Shown: positions 1 through 11,468 of the stretch, one piece after another
Layout: each line of letters opens with the position of its first letter
How positions within the stretch are numbered: position 1 is the first letter of the stretch
Origin: Mycolicibacterium cosmeticum
GTDB taxonomy: Bacteria > Actinomycetota > Actinomycetes > Mycobacteriales > Mycobacteriaceae
Length of the DNA: 64,000 nucleotides
Reading direction: 5' to 3'
NCBI RefSeq assembly: GCF_000613185.1
Contig: NZ_CCBB010000003.1
Span: forward strand, 1,116,001 to 1,180,000
Notes under the pieces: model-generated
The model's input: only the letters and a program-made list of their open reading frames with translations
What the model was told of the DNA's origin: nothing
Database searches by the model: none
Position numbers and translations under genes: made by a program

Positions 1-1713
1 GGCTGCGCCGGTGTGCCGAGTTCGTCGTCGCCGCAAGCGATCGGCACCGTCGAGCGTGCCGCACCACCCAGCCTGCCCACCCCGACCCCGGGAATGGACC
101 CCGACGTCCTGCTGCGTGAATTCCTCAAGGCCACCGCCGATCCCGCCAACCGGCACCTGGCGGCCCGGCAATTCCTCACCGAGTCGGCGTCGCGAGGCTG
201 GGACGACGCCGGCAGCGCCCTGCTGATCGACCGGGTGGTATTCGTGGAAACCCGTGGCCCCGAACGGGTTTCGGTGAACATGCGGGCCGACATCCTGGGT
301 TCGCTGTCCGATATCGGAGTCTTCGAGACCGCCGAGGGCGCGCTGCCCGACCCGGGGGCCATCGAACTGGTGAAGACCTCCGGCGGCTGGCGCATCGACA
401 AGCTGCCCAACGGGGTGTTCCTGGACTGGCAGCAGTTCCAGCAGACCTACAAGCGCAGCACCCTGTACTTCTCCGATCCCACCGGTAAGACCGTGGTGCC
501 CGACCCGCGCTACGTCGCGGTCGCCGACCCCGACCAGTTGGCCACCGAACTGGTCACCAAACTGATCACCGGACCGCGCCCCGAGATGGCCCGCACCGTG
601 CGCAACCTGCTGGCCGCCCCGCTGCGTCTGCGCGGGCCGGTGACGCGTGCCGACGGCGGCAAGACGGGGGTGGGGCGTGGCTACGGCGGCGCCCGGATCG
701 ACCTGGAGAACCTGTCCACCACCGATCCGCACACCCGGCAACTGCTTGCCGCACAGATCATCTGGACGCTGAACCGGGCCGGGATCAACGGCCCGTACGT
801 GATCAACGCCGACGGCGCGGCGCTGGACGACCGGTTCGCCGACGGCTGGGACACCGCCGACGTGGCGGCCAGCGACCCCGGCGCGGCCGACGGTGCGGCC
901 GCCGGCCTGCACGCCCTGATCGGCGGGTCGATGGTGTCCCTGGACGGCCAGAACGCGCCGCGGGTGCCGGGTGCCTTCGGTCAGACGCCCGGACAGGTGT
1001 CGGCGGCGTTGTCGCGCAGCGGCCAGGAGGCCGCGACGGTGGTGGTGTTGCGGCCCGGCGCCCCCGACATGTCCTCGTCGCTGTGGATCGGGCCGCTCGG
1101 CGGCAACACCGGCCAGGCCATCGACGGCCGCACCCTGACCCGGCCCACCTGGTCACTCGACGACGCGATCTGGATCGTCGTCGACGGCAACAACGTGGTG
1201 CGCGTCCTGCAGGAGGCGGCCTCGGGTCAGCCGGCCCGGATCCCCGTGGACTCGACGGCGGTCGCGACGAAGTTCTCCGGGCCCATCTCCGAGCTGCAGC
1301 TGTCCCGCGACGGCACCCGCGCCGCCATGGTGATCAACGGCCAGGTGATCCTGGCCGGGGTCGAGCAGACCCCGGGTGGGCAGTACGCGCTGACCTATCC
1401 CCGCCGGCTGGGCTTCGGGCTCGGCGACACCGCGGTGTCGTTGTCCTGGCGCACCGGCGACGACATCGTCGTCACCCGTACCGATACCGCGCATCCGGTG
1501 TCCTATGTGAACCTCGACGGGGTGAACTCCGACGGGCCGGCGCAGAACCTGGTCGCGCCGGTGACCACCGTGGCGGCCAACCCGTCCACGGTGTACGTCG
1601 CCGACCAGCGCGGGGTGCTGCAGTTGTCGGGCTCGGCGGCCGAGAACGACCTGAACTGGTCCGAGGTGCGCCCGCTGATGGTGGCCGGCGCGCTGCCGGT
1701 GTTGCCCGGCTGA
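1..1713 (+). CDS. lpqB: Lipoprotein LpqB, 5' end outside window
   Basis: 570 residues are visible. The window opens inside the lipobox: the first codons read Gly-Cys-Ala-Gly, so Cys at bases 4-6 should be the lipidated residue, and the start codon and hydrophobic signal lie upstream. An in-frame GTG at 13 is not the true start. After a Ser/Pro-rich linker there is a GerMN-type domain (roughly residues 35-185 of the visible part), followed by a long beta-propeller-like LpqB domain rich in [13 protein letters not shown] blades. Known role of the family: extracytoplasmic lipoprotein partner of the MtrB sensor kinase in the MtrA-MtrB-LpqB system controlling cell wall and division. mtrA and mtrB are expected just upstream, outside the window. 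A comF-like gene follows after 30 bases. Confidence 0.93.
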   Translation, partial: GCAGVPSSSSPQAIGTVERAAPPSLPTPTPGMDPDVLLREFLKATADPANRHLAARQFLTESASRGWDDAGSALLIDRVVFVETRGPERVSVNMRADILGSLSDIGVFETAEGALPDPGAIELVKTSGGWRIDKLPNGVFLDWQQFQQTYKRSTLYFSDPTGKTVVPDPRYVAVADPDQLATELVTKLITGPRPEMARTVRNLLAAPLRLRGPVTRADGGKTGVGRGYGGARIDLENLSTTDPHTRQLLAAQIIWTLNRAGINGPYVINADGAALDDRFADGWDTADVAASDPGAADGAAAGLHALIGGSMVSLDGQNAPRVPGAFGQTPGQVSAALSRSGQEAATVVVLRPGAPDMSSSLWIGPLGGNTGQAIDGRTLTRPTWSLDDAIWIVVDGNNVVRVLQEAASGQPARIPVDSTAVATKFSGPISELQLSRDGTRAAMVINGQVILAGVEQTPGGQYALTYPRRLGFGLGDTAVSLSWRTGDDIVVTRTDTAHPVSYVNLDGVNSDGPAQNLVAPVTTVAANPSTVYVADQRGVLQLSGSAAENDLNWSEVRPLMVAGALPVLPG

Positions 1714-1743
1714 CGTGTCGGTGCCCGCCGCCAGACTGAACGC

Positions 1744-2376
1744 ATGCTGCTCGACCTGGTGCTGCCCGTCGAATGCGGTGGCTGCGCCGCGCCCGGCACC
1801 CGCTGGTGCCCGGTGTGCGACGCCGAGCTGCGCGCCAAGGCCGCCGAACCACGCGTCGTGACACCCCGGCTCGATCCGGGCGTCCCGGTGCTGTCCCTGG
1901 GGCGCTACGCCGCGGCGCGCCGGCGGGCCATCGTCGCGGCCAAGGAACACGGCCGGGCCGACCTGATCACGCCGTTGGCGCTCGCGGTGCGCACCGGACT
2001 CACGCAGCTGCTCACCTGGGGGCTGTTGGAGACGCCTCTGACCGTCGTGCCGGCACCCACCCGGTGGACCGCCGCGCGCCGGCGCGGGGGTGACCCAGTC
2101 GGCCGGGTGGCCCGGCTGGCGACCGCTGGGCTGCCCGGGGTCACCGTCACCCGGTCCCTGCGGCTGGCCGGCTTCGCCAAGGACTCGGTGGGCCTGTCCA
2201 GTGCGGACCGACAGCGCAATCTGGCCGGCCGGGTGCGCGTGCGCGTCGCGCCGACGGCCCCCGTGCTGCTGCTCGACGATGTGGTGACCACCGGGGCCAC
2301 CGCGTGTGCGTCGGTCGCCGCGCTGCAAACCCGCGGCGTGTCGGTGCAGGCGGTGCTGGCGATCGCCAACGCGTGA
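1744..2376 (+). CDS. ComF-family phosphoribosyltransferase-like protein
   Basis: 210 residues. The N-terminus has a small zinc-ribbon-like set of cysteines (CGGC near residue 12 and CPVC near residue 23). The C-terminal half is a type I phosphoribosyltransferase domain with the PRPP-binding loop VLLLDDVVTTGAT near residues 176-188. ComF proteins are needed for DNA uptake in naturally competent bacteria. In mycobacteria the gene is conserved next to lpqB and its biochemical role is not established, so only the fold is called. It starts 30 bases after lpqB and is probably cotranscribed with it. It corresponds to Rv3242c by position and sequence type. Confidence 0.88.
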   Translation: MLLDLVLPVECGGCAAPGTRWCPVCDAELRAKAAEPRVVTPRLDPGVPVLSLGRYAAARRRAIVAAKEHGRADLITPLALAVRTGLTQLLTWGLLETPLTVVPAPTRWTAARRRGGDPVGRVARLATAGLPGVTVTRSLRLAGFAKDSVGLSSADRQRNLAGRVRVRVAPTAPVLLLDDVVTTGATACASVAALQTRGVSVQAVLAIANA

Positions 2377-2484
2377 TGACCGGCGGTGACGGGGACGTCG
2401 ATTGCCGCGAGATGAAGAACTCAAAACAGGTCTGCGAAATTGGTGGCACAGTCAGGTGAACACGGACTACGTTGGGGCCAACCA

Positions 2485-2518
2485 CCCGTGAAGGTTTCAC
2501 GGCGGCACCCTTCACGGG
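2485..2518 (+). promoter_or_regulatory. Competing hairpins in the hpf leader
   Basis: CCCGTGAAGG at 2485-2494 pairs perfectly with CCTTCACGGG at 2509-2518 (10 bp, 14-base loop). The loop holds another TTCACGG at 2496-2502 that can pair with CCGTGAA at 2486-2492 instead, so the two hairpins exclude each other. A 9-base perfect Shine-Dalgarno, AGGAGGTGA at 2553-2561, follows with no recognised gene behind it; a 16-codon ORF opens at TTG 2574. The inverted repeats are seen directly. A role as attenuator, riboswitch or operator is inference. The whole gene-free stretch 2377-2669 holds nothing else I can name. Confidence 0.4.
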
Positions 2519-2669
2519 CGCCCATGCAACCGAGCGGCTGCCAAGAAGCGGTAGGAGGTGAGTAGTCGACACCTTGCGCCGGCGGGCGCCGCTTCTGCAC
2601 TGCTCCGTCGACGCGTTTCTTTGACATTCCGGGCACGCCGTGCGCGTGCGACACCGCAGGAGAAACGAG

Positions 2670-3350
2670 TTGTCAAGTATGTCAACCCAATCCGTGCAAA
2701 CCGATCGCAACACCATGGTTATGGACGAGGACGACGCACCGCGCGTCACCAATGCCGACGTCGTCGTCAAGGGCCGTAACGTCGAGGTTCCCGACCACTT
2801 CCGGATATATGTCTCCGAGAAGCTGGCTCGGTTGGAGCGCTTCGACAAAACCATCTACCTGTTCGATGTCGAACTCGACCACGAGAAGAACCGGCGCCAG
2901 CGCAAGAACTGTCAGCACGTCGAGATCACCGCGCGCGGTCGCGGGCCCGTGGTGCGCGGCGAGGCGTGCGCGGACAGCTTCTACGCCGCGCTGGAATCGG
3001 CGGTCTGCAAACTCGAGAACCGGTTACGCCGCAGCAAGGACCGGCGCAAGATCCACTACGGCGACAAGAGGCCCGTCTCGCTGCACGAGGCCACCGCGGT
3101 GATCCCGCAGGAGGAGCTGCCCAGCGAGCCCGAGCCGGCACCCAGTGAGGTGGCCGTCGACGATCATGAGCCCGGCCGGATCGTGCGCACCAAGGAGCAT
3201 CAGGCCACGCCGATGACCGTCGACGACGCGCTCTACGAGATGGAGCTCGTCGGACACGATTTCTTCCTGTTCCACGACAAGGAGTCCGACCGGCCGTCGG
3301 TGGTGTATCGCAGGCACGCCTACGACTACGGCCTCATCAGGCTGGCCTGA
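2670..3350 (+). CDS. hpf: Long-form ribosome hibernation promoting factor
   Basis: 226 residues from TTG 2670. This start has AGGAG at 2658-2662, spacing 7, whereas the longer ORF opening at 2640 has no ribosome-binding site; ATG 2679 is the other option. The N-terminal S30AE domain (about residues 28-125, beginning [15 protein letters not shown]) binds the 30S decoding region. A linker rich in Glu and Pro follows. The C-terminal dimerisation domain (about 168-226) ends in [14 protein letters not shown]. Long HPF proteins stall and stabilise 70S ribosomes in stationary phase or starvation; the mycobacterial member is also called MPY and is linked to zinc starvation. It stands alone between comF-like and secA1, with a structured leader and its own terminator. 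Confidence 0.92.
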   Translation: MSSMSTQSVQTDRNTMVMDEDDAPRVTNADVVVKGRNVEVPDHFRIYVSEKLARLERFDKTIYLFDVELDHEKNRRQRKNCQHVEITARGRGPVVRGEACADSFYAALESAVCKLENRLRRSKDRRKIHYGDKRPVSLHEATAVIPQEELPSEPEPAPSEVAVDDHEPGRIVRTKEHQATPMTVDDALYEMELVGHDFFLFHDKESDRPSVVYRRHAYDYGLIRLA

Positions 3351-3385
3351 GTCCCCATCCCGGCCATATCCGAGCGATATCCAGC

Positions 3386-3416
3386 ACGAGCCCCCGGCGC
3401 GCAGCCGGGGGCTCGT
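3386..3416 (+). terminator. Intrinsic terminator after hpf
   Basis: A 13-bp perfect stem, ACGAGCCCCCGGC (3386-3398) against GCCGGGGGCTCGT (3404-3416), closes a 5-base loop 35 bases after the hpf stop. There is no real T-tract, as is usual for mycobacterial terminators. It separates hpf from secA1. Confidence 0.75.
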
Positions 3417-3462
3417 TGCGTCATTCGGGTTGCATCTCGCGGGGCAGCCGACGGCGGTCACC

Positions 3463-3468
3463 TACGAT
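3463..3468 (+). promoter_or_regulatory. Possible -10 element for secA1
   Basis: TACGAT fits the mycobacterial SigA -10 pattern TANNNT and lies 49 bases before the secA1 start, downstream of the hpf terminator. No good -35 is present at 16-18 bases. This is a weak call based on position and motif only. Confidence 0.3.
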
Positions 3469-3517
3469 GGACCGCAGTTACCAGCTGAGATTCCAATCCA
3501 CCCGAAGAGGAAATAGC

Positions 3518-6318
<2,801 letters not shown>

Positions 6319-6322
<4 letters not shown>

Positions 6323-6825
6323 CCCACCTGCAGCGCCACCACCTGCCAGCGCCCGGCGACCAGTTCAATGCGGGCCGCGATGACGCGCACCCGCGCACCG
6401 CGGGTGTAGCTGGCGAACACCTCGGCGGCGTCGACGCGTTCGGGACCGCATCCGGCGGCCCGGCGCAGCCCCACCCGGCGCAGCACCGCGGCCCCGCCGG
6501 GTTGGGGAGTCCGGGCCAGCGCCACCGTCGCATCGACGAGGCCGGGCGCCAGCAGCCCGCGCAACTGCGTGGCCGGCCGCCTGCGGTCGATCACCTCGAG
6601 CACGCGGCGCAGCGCCGCGTCGGCGAACGCTCCCGCTGGTGCCGGCACCGGCTCGGCAGGCTCGCTGCGCGGGGCCAACCGCAGATGCGGTGCGGATCTC
6701 TTGCGCAGCACCAGGGCCGGGGGCGGGCAGGCGACCGGGCCCAGCGGCGGCGGCTCGCAGTCGATGATCGGCCTCGTCACACACGAGGGGCGAGGTTCGG
6801 CGGCGGGATGCGGAAGGGTGGTCAC
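6319..6825 (-). CDS. Rv3235-family protein (DUF6459-like)
   Basis: 168 residues from GTG 6825, chosen because GGAGA lies 8-9 bases upstream and the protein then begins [13 protein letters not shown], like the family; an open frame continues to 7116 without ribosome-binding support. The N-terminal third is Pro/Ala-rich and the rest is an Ala/Arg-rich globular region of about 110 residues with [13 protein letters not shown] and [19 protein letters not shown]. The family is conserved in actinobacteria beside secA1 and has no established function. It is cytoplasmic by appearance, with no signal or membrane segment. It is convergent with secA1 and the two stop codons overlap by 2 bases. Confidence 0.75.
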
Positions 6826-7030
6826 AGTGAGTCTCTCCAAGACGATTCCAGCGCTACGGCACGGACAGGACGCTGCTGGAGAGGCACAGGCATATTGATG
6901 ATCGCACGGTTGCGGAGGGCTCCCACGCACCTGTGATGCGGCCCCGGGTGCATTGCCGCTAAGTTGACGGTCATTCGTGCGTTTACCTGAACGCCGGGCC
7001 GACGGACCAGGGGGGAGGGGCCACACCACG

Positions 7031-8440
7031 ATGGTGACCAGGTTGTCGGCATCGGATGCGGCCTTCTTCCACATGGAGAACACGGCCACCCCGATGTACG
7101 TGGGGTCGTTGTCCATCGTGCGTAAACCGCGTGCCGGGCTGAGTTACGAGTCGGTGCTGGAAACCGTGGAGCGCCGGCTGCCGCAGATCCCGCGCTACCG
7201 GCAGAAGGTCCGCGAGGTCAGTTTCGGCCTGGCCCGGCCGGTGTGGATCGACGACCGCGACTTCGACATCACCTATCACATCCGGCGTTCGGCGCTGCCG
7301 TCCCCGGGCAGTGACGCCCAGCTGCACGACCTGGTCGCCAGGCTGGGTTCGCGGCCGTTGGATAAGACCCGGCCGCTGTGGGAGATGTACATCGTCGAGG
7401 GGCTGACGAACAACCGGATCGCCATCTACACCAAATCGCATCAGGCCCTGGTCAACGGGATGTCGGCGCTTGAGATCGGCCACGTGATCGCCGACCGCAG
7501 CCAGAAGCCGCCGGAGTTCGGCGAGGACATCTGGATCCCGGCCCGTGAACCGAGCGACACCGCGCTGCTGCTGGGCGCGCTGGGTGAGTGGATCACCCGG
7601 CCCACCGCCCAGCTGGCCGCGATGCGCTCGACGGTGACCGAGGTGGCCACCAACGCCGGCGCGCTCGTCGACGTCGGACGCCGGGTCGCCGAGGTGGCCA
7701 AGACGGTGGCCCGTGGCACCGCGCCGAACAGCCCGCTCAACACCACCGTCTCGCGCAACCGGCGCTTCACCGTCGCCGGGCACCGCCTGGACGACTACCG
7801 GGCGCTGCGGGCCCGCTACGACTGCGACGTCAACGACGTGGTGCTGGCCGTGGTGGCCGGTGCCTTGCGGAACTGGCTGCTGTCGCGGGGCGAGCCGGTG
7901 ACGGCCACCTCGACGGTGCGCGCGATGGCGCCCAACTCGGTGTACCCGGACGCCGAGATCGACTCGACGGGGCCGGGCCAAGCCATCAGCGAGGTGTCCC
8001 CGTTCCTGGTCGACCTGCCGATCGGGGAGGGCAACGCGGTGGTCCGGCTGTCCCAGATCGCGCATGCCACCGAGTCGCATTCCACCGCGGTCAGTCTGGT
8101 CGACGCGCGCACCATCGTGACGCTGTCCGGTTTCGCGCCGCCCACCCTGCACGCCATGGGCATCCGGGTCGCCACCAGTTTCTCGGCCCGCCAGTTCAAC
8201 CTGCTCATCACCAACGTGCCGGGCGCGCAGAAGCAGATGTACATCGCGGGCACCAAGCTCATCGAGACGTATGCGGTGCCCCCGCTGCTGACCAATCAGG
8301 TGCTGGCGATCGGCGTGACGTCCTACAACGGCATGCTGTATTTCGGCATCAACGCCGACCGCGACGCGATGAGCGACGTGGACGTCTTTCCGTCGTTGTT
8401 GCGAGAGTCCTTGGACGAGTTGTTGGAGGCGGCCCGTTGA
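7031..8440 (+). CDS. WS/DGAT-family acyltransferase homologue with altered active-site motif
   Basis: 469 residues from ATG 7031, with a G-rich ribosome-binding site (7011-7020). It is a full-length member of the wax ester synthase/diacylglycerol acyltransferase family: an N-terminal condensation-like domain starting LSASDAAFFHMEN and a C-terminal WES_acyltransf-like domain with the conserved NLLITNVPG. The catalytic HHxxxDG motif reads HQALVNG at residues 137-143, so both the second His and the Asp are replaced. In M. tuberculosis the corresponding locus is split into Rv3234c (tgs3) and Rv3233c; here it is one intact ORF. Triacylglycerol synthesis is therefore doubtful without the standard residues, and a binding or different acyl-transfer role is possible. 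The next gene overlaps it by 1 base. Confidence 0.85.
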   Translation: MVTRLSASDAAFFHMENTATPMYVGSLSIVRKPRAGLSYESVLETVERRLPQIPRYRQKVREVSFGLARPVWIDDRDFDITYHIRRSALPSPGSDAQLHDLVARLGSRPLDKTRPLWEMYIVEGLTNNRIAIYTKSHQALVNGMSALEIGHVIADRSQKPPEFGEDIWIPAREPSDTALLLGALGEWITRPTAQLAAMRSTVTEVATNAGALVDVGRRVAEVAKTVARGTAPNSPLNTTVSRNRRFTVAGHRLDDYRALRARYDCDVNDVVLAVVAGALRNWLLSRGEPVTATSTVRAMAPNSVYPDAEIDSTGPGQAISEVSPFLVDLPIGEGNAVVRLSQIAHATESHSTAVSLVDARTIVTLSGFAPPTLHAMGIRVATSFSARQFNLLITNVPGAQKQMYIAGTKLIETYAVPPLLTNQVLAIGVTSYNGMLYFGINADRDAMSDVDVFPSLLRESLDELLEAAR

Positions 8441-8934
8441 TGCGCGTGTATGTGCCGGCCACGTTGGCGATGCTGCAACAGTTGATCGCCGACCGGGTGA
8501 TCCACGCCCGCAGCGGTACGGCGTTCGCGGTCACCCCGACCCTGCGCGAGGCGTACGCGCACGGGGACGACGAGGAACTGGCCGAGGTGGCCCTCGGGGA
8601 GGCGGCGTTGGCGTCGCTGAGATTGCTGGCCGGCGGCGTCGGTGACCTGCCGCCGCGCCGCGTCGTGGTGGTGGCCGACGCAGAGGGAGTGACCGTGCGC
8701 CCCGACCTCGATGACGCCGTGGTGCGGTTGGCGGGCCCGATCGACTACGACCACATCGTGGCGGTCTACGTCGACAACGCGGCCGCGGAGGAGGCGGTGC
8801 TGGCGGCCATCGAGGTGATCGACGCCGCTGACCTCGGCGACGAGGATGCCGAGCTCACCGTCGGGGATGCGCAGGACCACGATCTGGCCTGGTACGCGCC
8901 CCAGGAGTTGCCGTTCCTGCTCGAACTGCTGTGA
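8440..8934 (+). CDS. DUF6912-family protein (Rv3231c-like)
   Basis: 164 residues. ATG 8440 shares its A with the TGA stop of the WS/DGAT gene, so the two are translationally coupled. The protein begins MRVYVPATLAMLQQL and is acidic, with Ala/Asp/Glu-rich segments and short beta-strand stretches (RRVVVVADAEGV, HIVAVYVDNAAAEEAV). No catalytic motif, signal peptide or membrane segment is visible. It matches the size and character of Rv3231c, a conserved actinobacterial protein without known function. No terminator follows before the regulatory repeats in front of the reductase gene. Confidence 0.8.
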   Translation: MRVYVPATLAMLQQLIADRVIHARSGTAFAVTPTLREAYAHGDDEELAEVALGEAALASLRLLAGGVGDLPPRRVVVVADAEGVTVRPDLDDAVVRLAGPIDYDHIVAVYVDNAAAEEAVLAAIEVIDAADLGDEDAELTVGDAQDHDLAWYAPQELPFLLELL

Positions 8935-8979
8935 CGGTGTCGGGCCGATCACAGGAATAAGTTACCGCCGAGTACTAGA

Positions 8980-9010
8980 TACGGCACCGTAGGTTACGGT
9001 ACCGTAGGTT
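8980..9010 (+). promoter_or_regulatory. Twin operator before the reductase gene
   Basis: Two 12-base boxes, TACGGCACCGTA (8980-8991) and the perfect palindrome TACGGTACCGTA (8995-9006), are spaced 15 bases start to start and each is followed by GGTT. They end only 2 bases before the GTG start. A matching pair stands before desA3, so a shared TetR-like repressor is likely. That regulator is not identified in the window. Confidence 0.65.
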
Positions 9011-9012
9011 GC

Positions 9013-10149
9013 GTGGCCAAGAGCACCGTCAAGAACACGGCCAATGTTGCCGATACGGTCCGTCCCTCGATTCCGGGGCCGGCGCACTGGAAGACCCTGC
9101 GTGCCATCGCGGGCCGGATCACCACCCCGTTGCTGCCCGACGATTACCTGAAGCTGGCCAATCCGCTGTGGTCGGCCCGCGAGTTGCGCGGCAAGGTGGT
9201 CGAGGTCCGGCGTGAGACGTCGGATTCGGCGACCCTGGTGATCAAGCCGGGATGGGGCTTCACCTTCGACTACGAGCCCGGCCAGTACATCGGCATCGGG
9301 CTGCCGATCGACGGGCGTTGGCGGTGGCGGTCGTACTCGCTGACCTCGCCGCCGGTGACCGGCAGCGGGCGGCGCGCCACCATCAGCATCACCGTCAAGG
9401 CGATGCCCGAGGGCTTCCTGTCCACCCACCTGGTGGAGGGTGTCACGCCGGGCACCATCGTCCGGCTGGCGGCACCACAGGGCAATTTCGTGATGCCGGA
9501 TCCGGCGCCGCCTCAGGTGCTGTTCATCACCGCAGGCTCCGGGATCACCCCGGTCATGTCGATGCTGCGCACCCTGGCCCGGCACGGCCAGATCACCGAT
9601 GTCGTCCACGTGCACTCGGCCCCCACCGAAGCCGACGTGTTGTTCGCGGCCGAACTGGCCACCCTGCACGAGACGCATCCCAGCTACCGGCTGATCGTGC
9701 GGACCACTCGGACGCAGGGTCGGCTGGATCTGCTGCGGCTCGGCGAGGTGGTGCCCGATTGGCGGGACCGTCAGGTGTGGGCGTGTGGCCCGGAGGGCAT
9801 GCTCGATGATGCCGAAAGGATCTGGACCGCAGCCGGATTGGGCGAGAAGCTGCACCTGGAGCGGTTCGCGGTCTCGCGGGCGGCGCCGCACGGCACCGGC
9901 GGCGCGGTGACCTTCGAGCGCAGCGGCAAGACCGTGCAGGCCGACGCGGCGACGTCGTTGATGGAGGCCGGCGAGGGCGCCGGTGTCCGGATGCCGTTCG
10001 GCTGCCGGATGGGCATCTGCCAGTCCTGCGTCGTCGGCTTGTTGGACGGACACGTGCGCGATCTGCGCACGGGCGTCGAACACGAACCGGGAACGCGTGT
10101 GCAGACGTGTGTCTCGGCGGCGTCCGGCGATTGTGTGCTGGACGCATAA
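9013..10149 (+). CDS. Ferredoxin reductase, electron donor for DesA3
   Basis: 378 residues from GTG 9013. After a 55-residue mycobacterial N-terminus comes an FAD-binding ferredoxin-NADP reductase domain (RxYS-type motif RSYSLTSPP near residue 102), an NAD(P)H-binding domain ([14 protein letters not shown] near residue 171 and [10 protein letters not shown] near residue 256) and a C-terminal plant-type [2Fe-2S] ferredoxin domain with C331-x4-C336-x2-C339 and C366. The orthologue Rv3230c passes electrons from NADPH to the membrane desaturase DesA3, which makes oleoyl from stearoyl chains. It sits directly upstream of desA3, separated by 71 bases that carry a second copy of the operator pair, so the two genes may be both co- and separately transcribed. 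Confidence 0.93.
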   Translation: MAKSTVKNTANVADTVRPSIPGPAHWKTLRAIAGRITTPLLPDDYLKLANPLWSARELRGKVVEVRRETSDSATLVIKPGWGFTFDYEPGQYIGIGLPIDGRWRWRSYSLTSPPVTGSGRRATISITVKAMPEGFLSTHLVEGVTPGTIVRLAAPQGNFVMPDPAPPQVLFITAGSGITPVMSMLRTLARHGQITDVVHVHSAPTEADVLFAAELATLHETHPSYRLIVRTTRTQGRLDLLRLGEVVPDWRDRQVWACGPEGMLDDAERIWTAAGLGEKLHLERFAVSRAAPHGTGGAVTFERSGKTVQADAATSLMEAGEGAGVRMPFGCRMGICQSCVVGLLDGHVRDLRTGVEHEPGTRVQTCVSAASGDCVLDA

Positions 10150-10165
10150 CTGTTTACCCGGAGCT

Positions 10166-10196
10166 AACCTACGGTAGCGTAGGTTACGCTAGAGTA
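10166..10196 (+). promoter_or_regulatory. Twin operator before desA3
   Basis: The first box TACGGTAGCGTA (10170-10181) sits inside an inverted repeat AACCTACG (10166-10173) and CGTAGGTT (10178-10185). The second box TACGCTAGAGTA (10185-10196) begins 15 bases later. Spacing and the intervening GGT match the pair at 8980-9010. The second box is the most degenerate of the four. The operator ends 24 bases before the desA3 start. Confidence 0.6.
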
Positions 10197-10220
10197 GGAA
10201 ACGGATAGGAGGGTTGACCA

Positions 10221-11468
10221 GTGGCTATTACCGATGTGCCGGCGTTCGCACACTTGACTGAAGCCGATATCGAGAGCCTGGCCGTCGAACTCGACGCGAT
10301 CCGGCAGGACATCGAGGACTCCCGCGGCGAGCGCGACGCACGCTATATCCGCCGCACCATCGCCGCCCAGCGCGCGCTCGAGGTGGCGGGCCGGGTGATG
10401 CTGGCCGCGAGTTCGCGGCGCTCCGCCTGGTGGGCCGGTACGGCGACCCTGGGCGTGGCCAAGATCATCGAGAACATGGAGATCGGCCACAACGTCATGC
10501 ACGGCCAGTGGGATTGGATGAACGATCCCGAGATTCACTCCTCGACGTGGGAGTGGGACATGAACAGTGCCTCCAAGCACTGGCGCTTCACCCACAACTT
10601 CATGCACCACAAGTACACCAACATCCTCGGCATGGACGACGATGTGGGCTACGGCCTGCTGCGCGTCACCCGCGATCAGCGGTGGAAGCCGTTCAACGCC
10701 TTCAACCTTCTCTACAACACCGCCCTGGCGATGTTGTTCGAGTGGGGCGTCGGACTGCAGCACCTGGAGCTCGGCAAGATCGCCAAGGGCCGTGACGACC
10801 GCAAGGCCACCATGGAGCGGCTCAAGGAGTTCGGCACCAAGTCCGCGCAGCAGCTGTTCAAGGACTATGTGGCCTACCCGGCGTTGACGTCGTTGTCGCC
10901 GGCCGCGACCTACAAGTCCACCGCGCGAGCCAACTTCTGGGCCAACGTGATTCGCAATGTCTGGGCCAACGCCGTGATCTTCTGCGGCCATTTCCCGGAC
11001 GGTGCGGAGAAGTTCACCAAGACCGACATGGTCGGGGAGACCCGTGGTGAGTGGTACCTGCGCCAGATGCTGGGCAGCGCGAACTTCCGCAACGGTCCGG
11101 TGTTGCGCTTCATGAGCGGCAACCTGTGCCACCAGATCGAGCACCACATCTACCCGGACCTGCCCAGCAACCGGCTCTATGAGGTGTCGCTGCGGGTGCA
11201 GGCGGTGTGCGAGAAGTACGACCTGCCCTACACCACCGGTTCGTTCCTGGTGCAGTACGCCAAGACGTGGCGCACCATCGCGAAGCTGTCGTTGCCGAAC
11301 AAGTATCTGCGCGACACCGCCGACAACGCCCCGGAGACCCGCAGTGAGCGGATGTTCGACGAGCTCGAAGGTTTCGGGGTCGAGGACCCGGCCACCGGCC
11401 GGCGTCGCGGCCTGAAGACCGCCATCGCGACCGTGCGAGGGTGGCGCCGGGACAAGCGCGCCGCCTAG
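10221..11468 (+). CDS. desA3: Stearoyl-CoA 9-desaturase DesA3
   Basis: 415 residues from GTG 10221, with AGGAGGG about 7 bases upstream. It is an integral membrane di-iron fatty acid desaturase. The three His boxes are visible: HNVMH at 90-94 (preceded by Gly), HNFMHH at 125-130 and HQIEHH at 304-309. Hydrophobic stretches lie before and between the boxes (around 65-85 and 165-185). It introduces the delta-9 double bond in stearoyl-CoA for membrane phospholipids and triacylglycerol, receiving electrons from the upstream reductase. It has its own operator pair upstream. Its stop codon overlaps the stop of the convergent rsgA by 2 bases. Confidence 0.95.
   Translation: MAITDVPAFAHLTEADIESLAVELDAIRQDIEDSRGERDARYIRRTIAAQRALEVAGRVMLAASSRRSAWWAGTATLGVAKIIENMEIGHNVMHGQWDWMNDPEIHSSTWEWDMNSASKHWRFTHNFMHHKYTNILGMDDDVGYGLLRVTRDQRWKPFNAFNLLYNTALAMLFEWGVGLQHLELGKIAKGRDDRKATMERLKEFGTKSAQQLFKDYVAYPALTSLSPAATYKSTARANFWANVIRNVWANAVIFCGHFPDGAEKFTKTDMVGETRGEWYLRQMLGSANFRNGPVLRFMSGNLCHQIEHHIYPDLPSNRLYEVSLRVQAVCEKYDLPYTTGSFLVQYAKTWRTIAKLSLPNKYLRDTADNAPETRSERMFDELEGFGVEDPATGRRRGLKTAIATVRGWRRDKRAA

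Noticed and set aside
2621..2626. TTGACA upstream of hpf as a -35 element
   Set aside because: No TANNNT lies 16-19 bases downstream, and the following bases are GC-rich up to the ribosome-binding site.
10166..10196. IdeR iron box in front of desA3
   Set aside because: TTAGG-type core symmetry is missing; the sequence fits the TACGGTACCGTA pair also found before the reductase gene.
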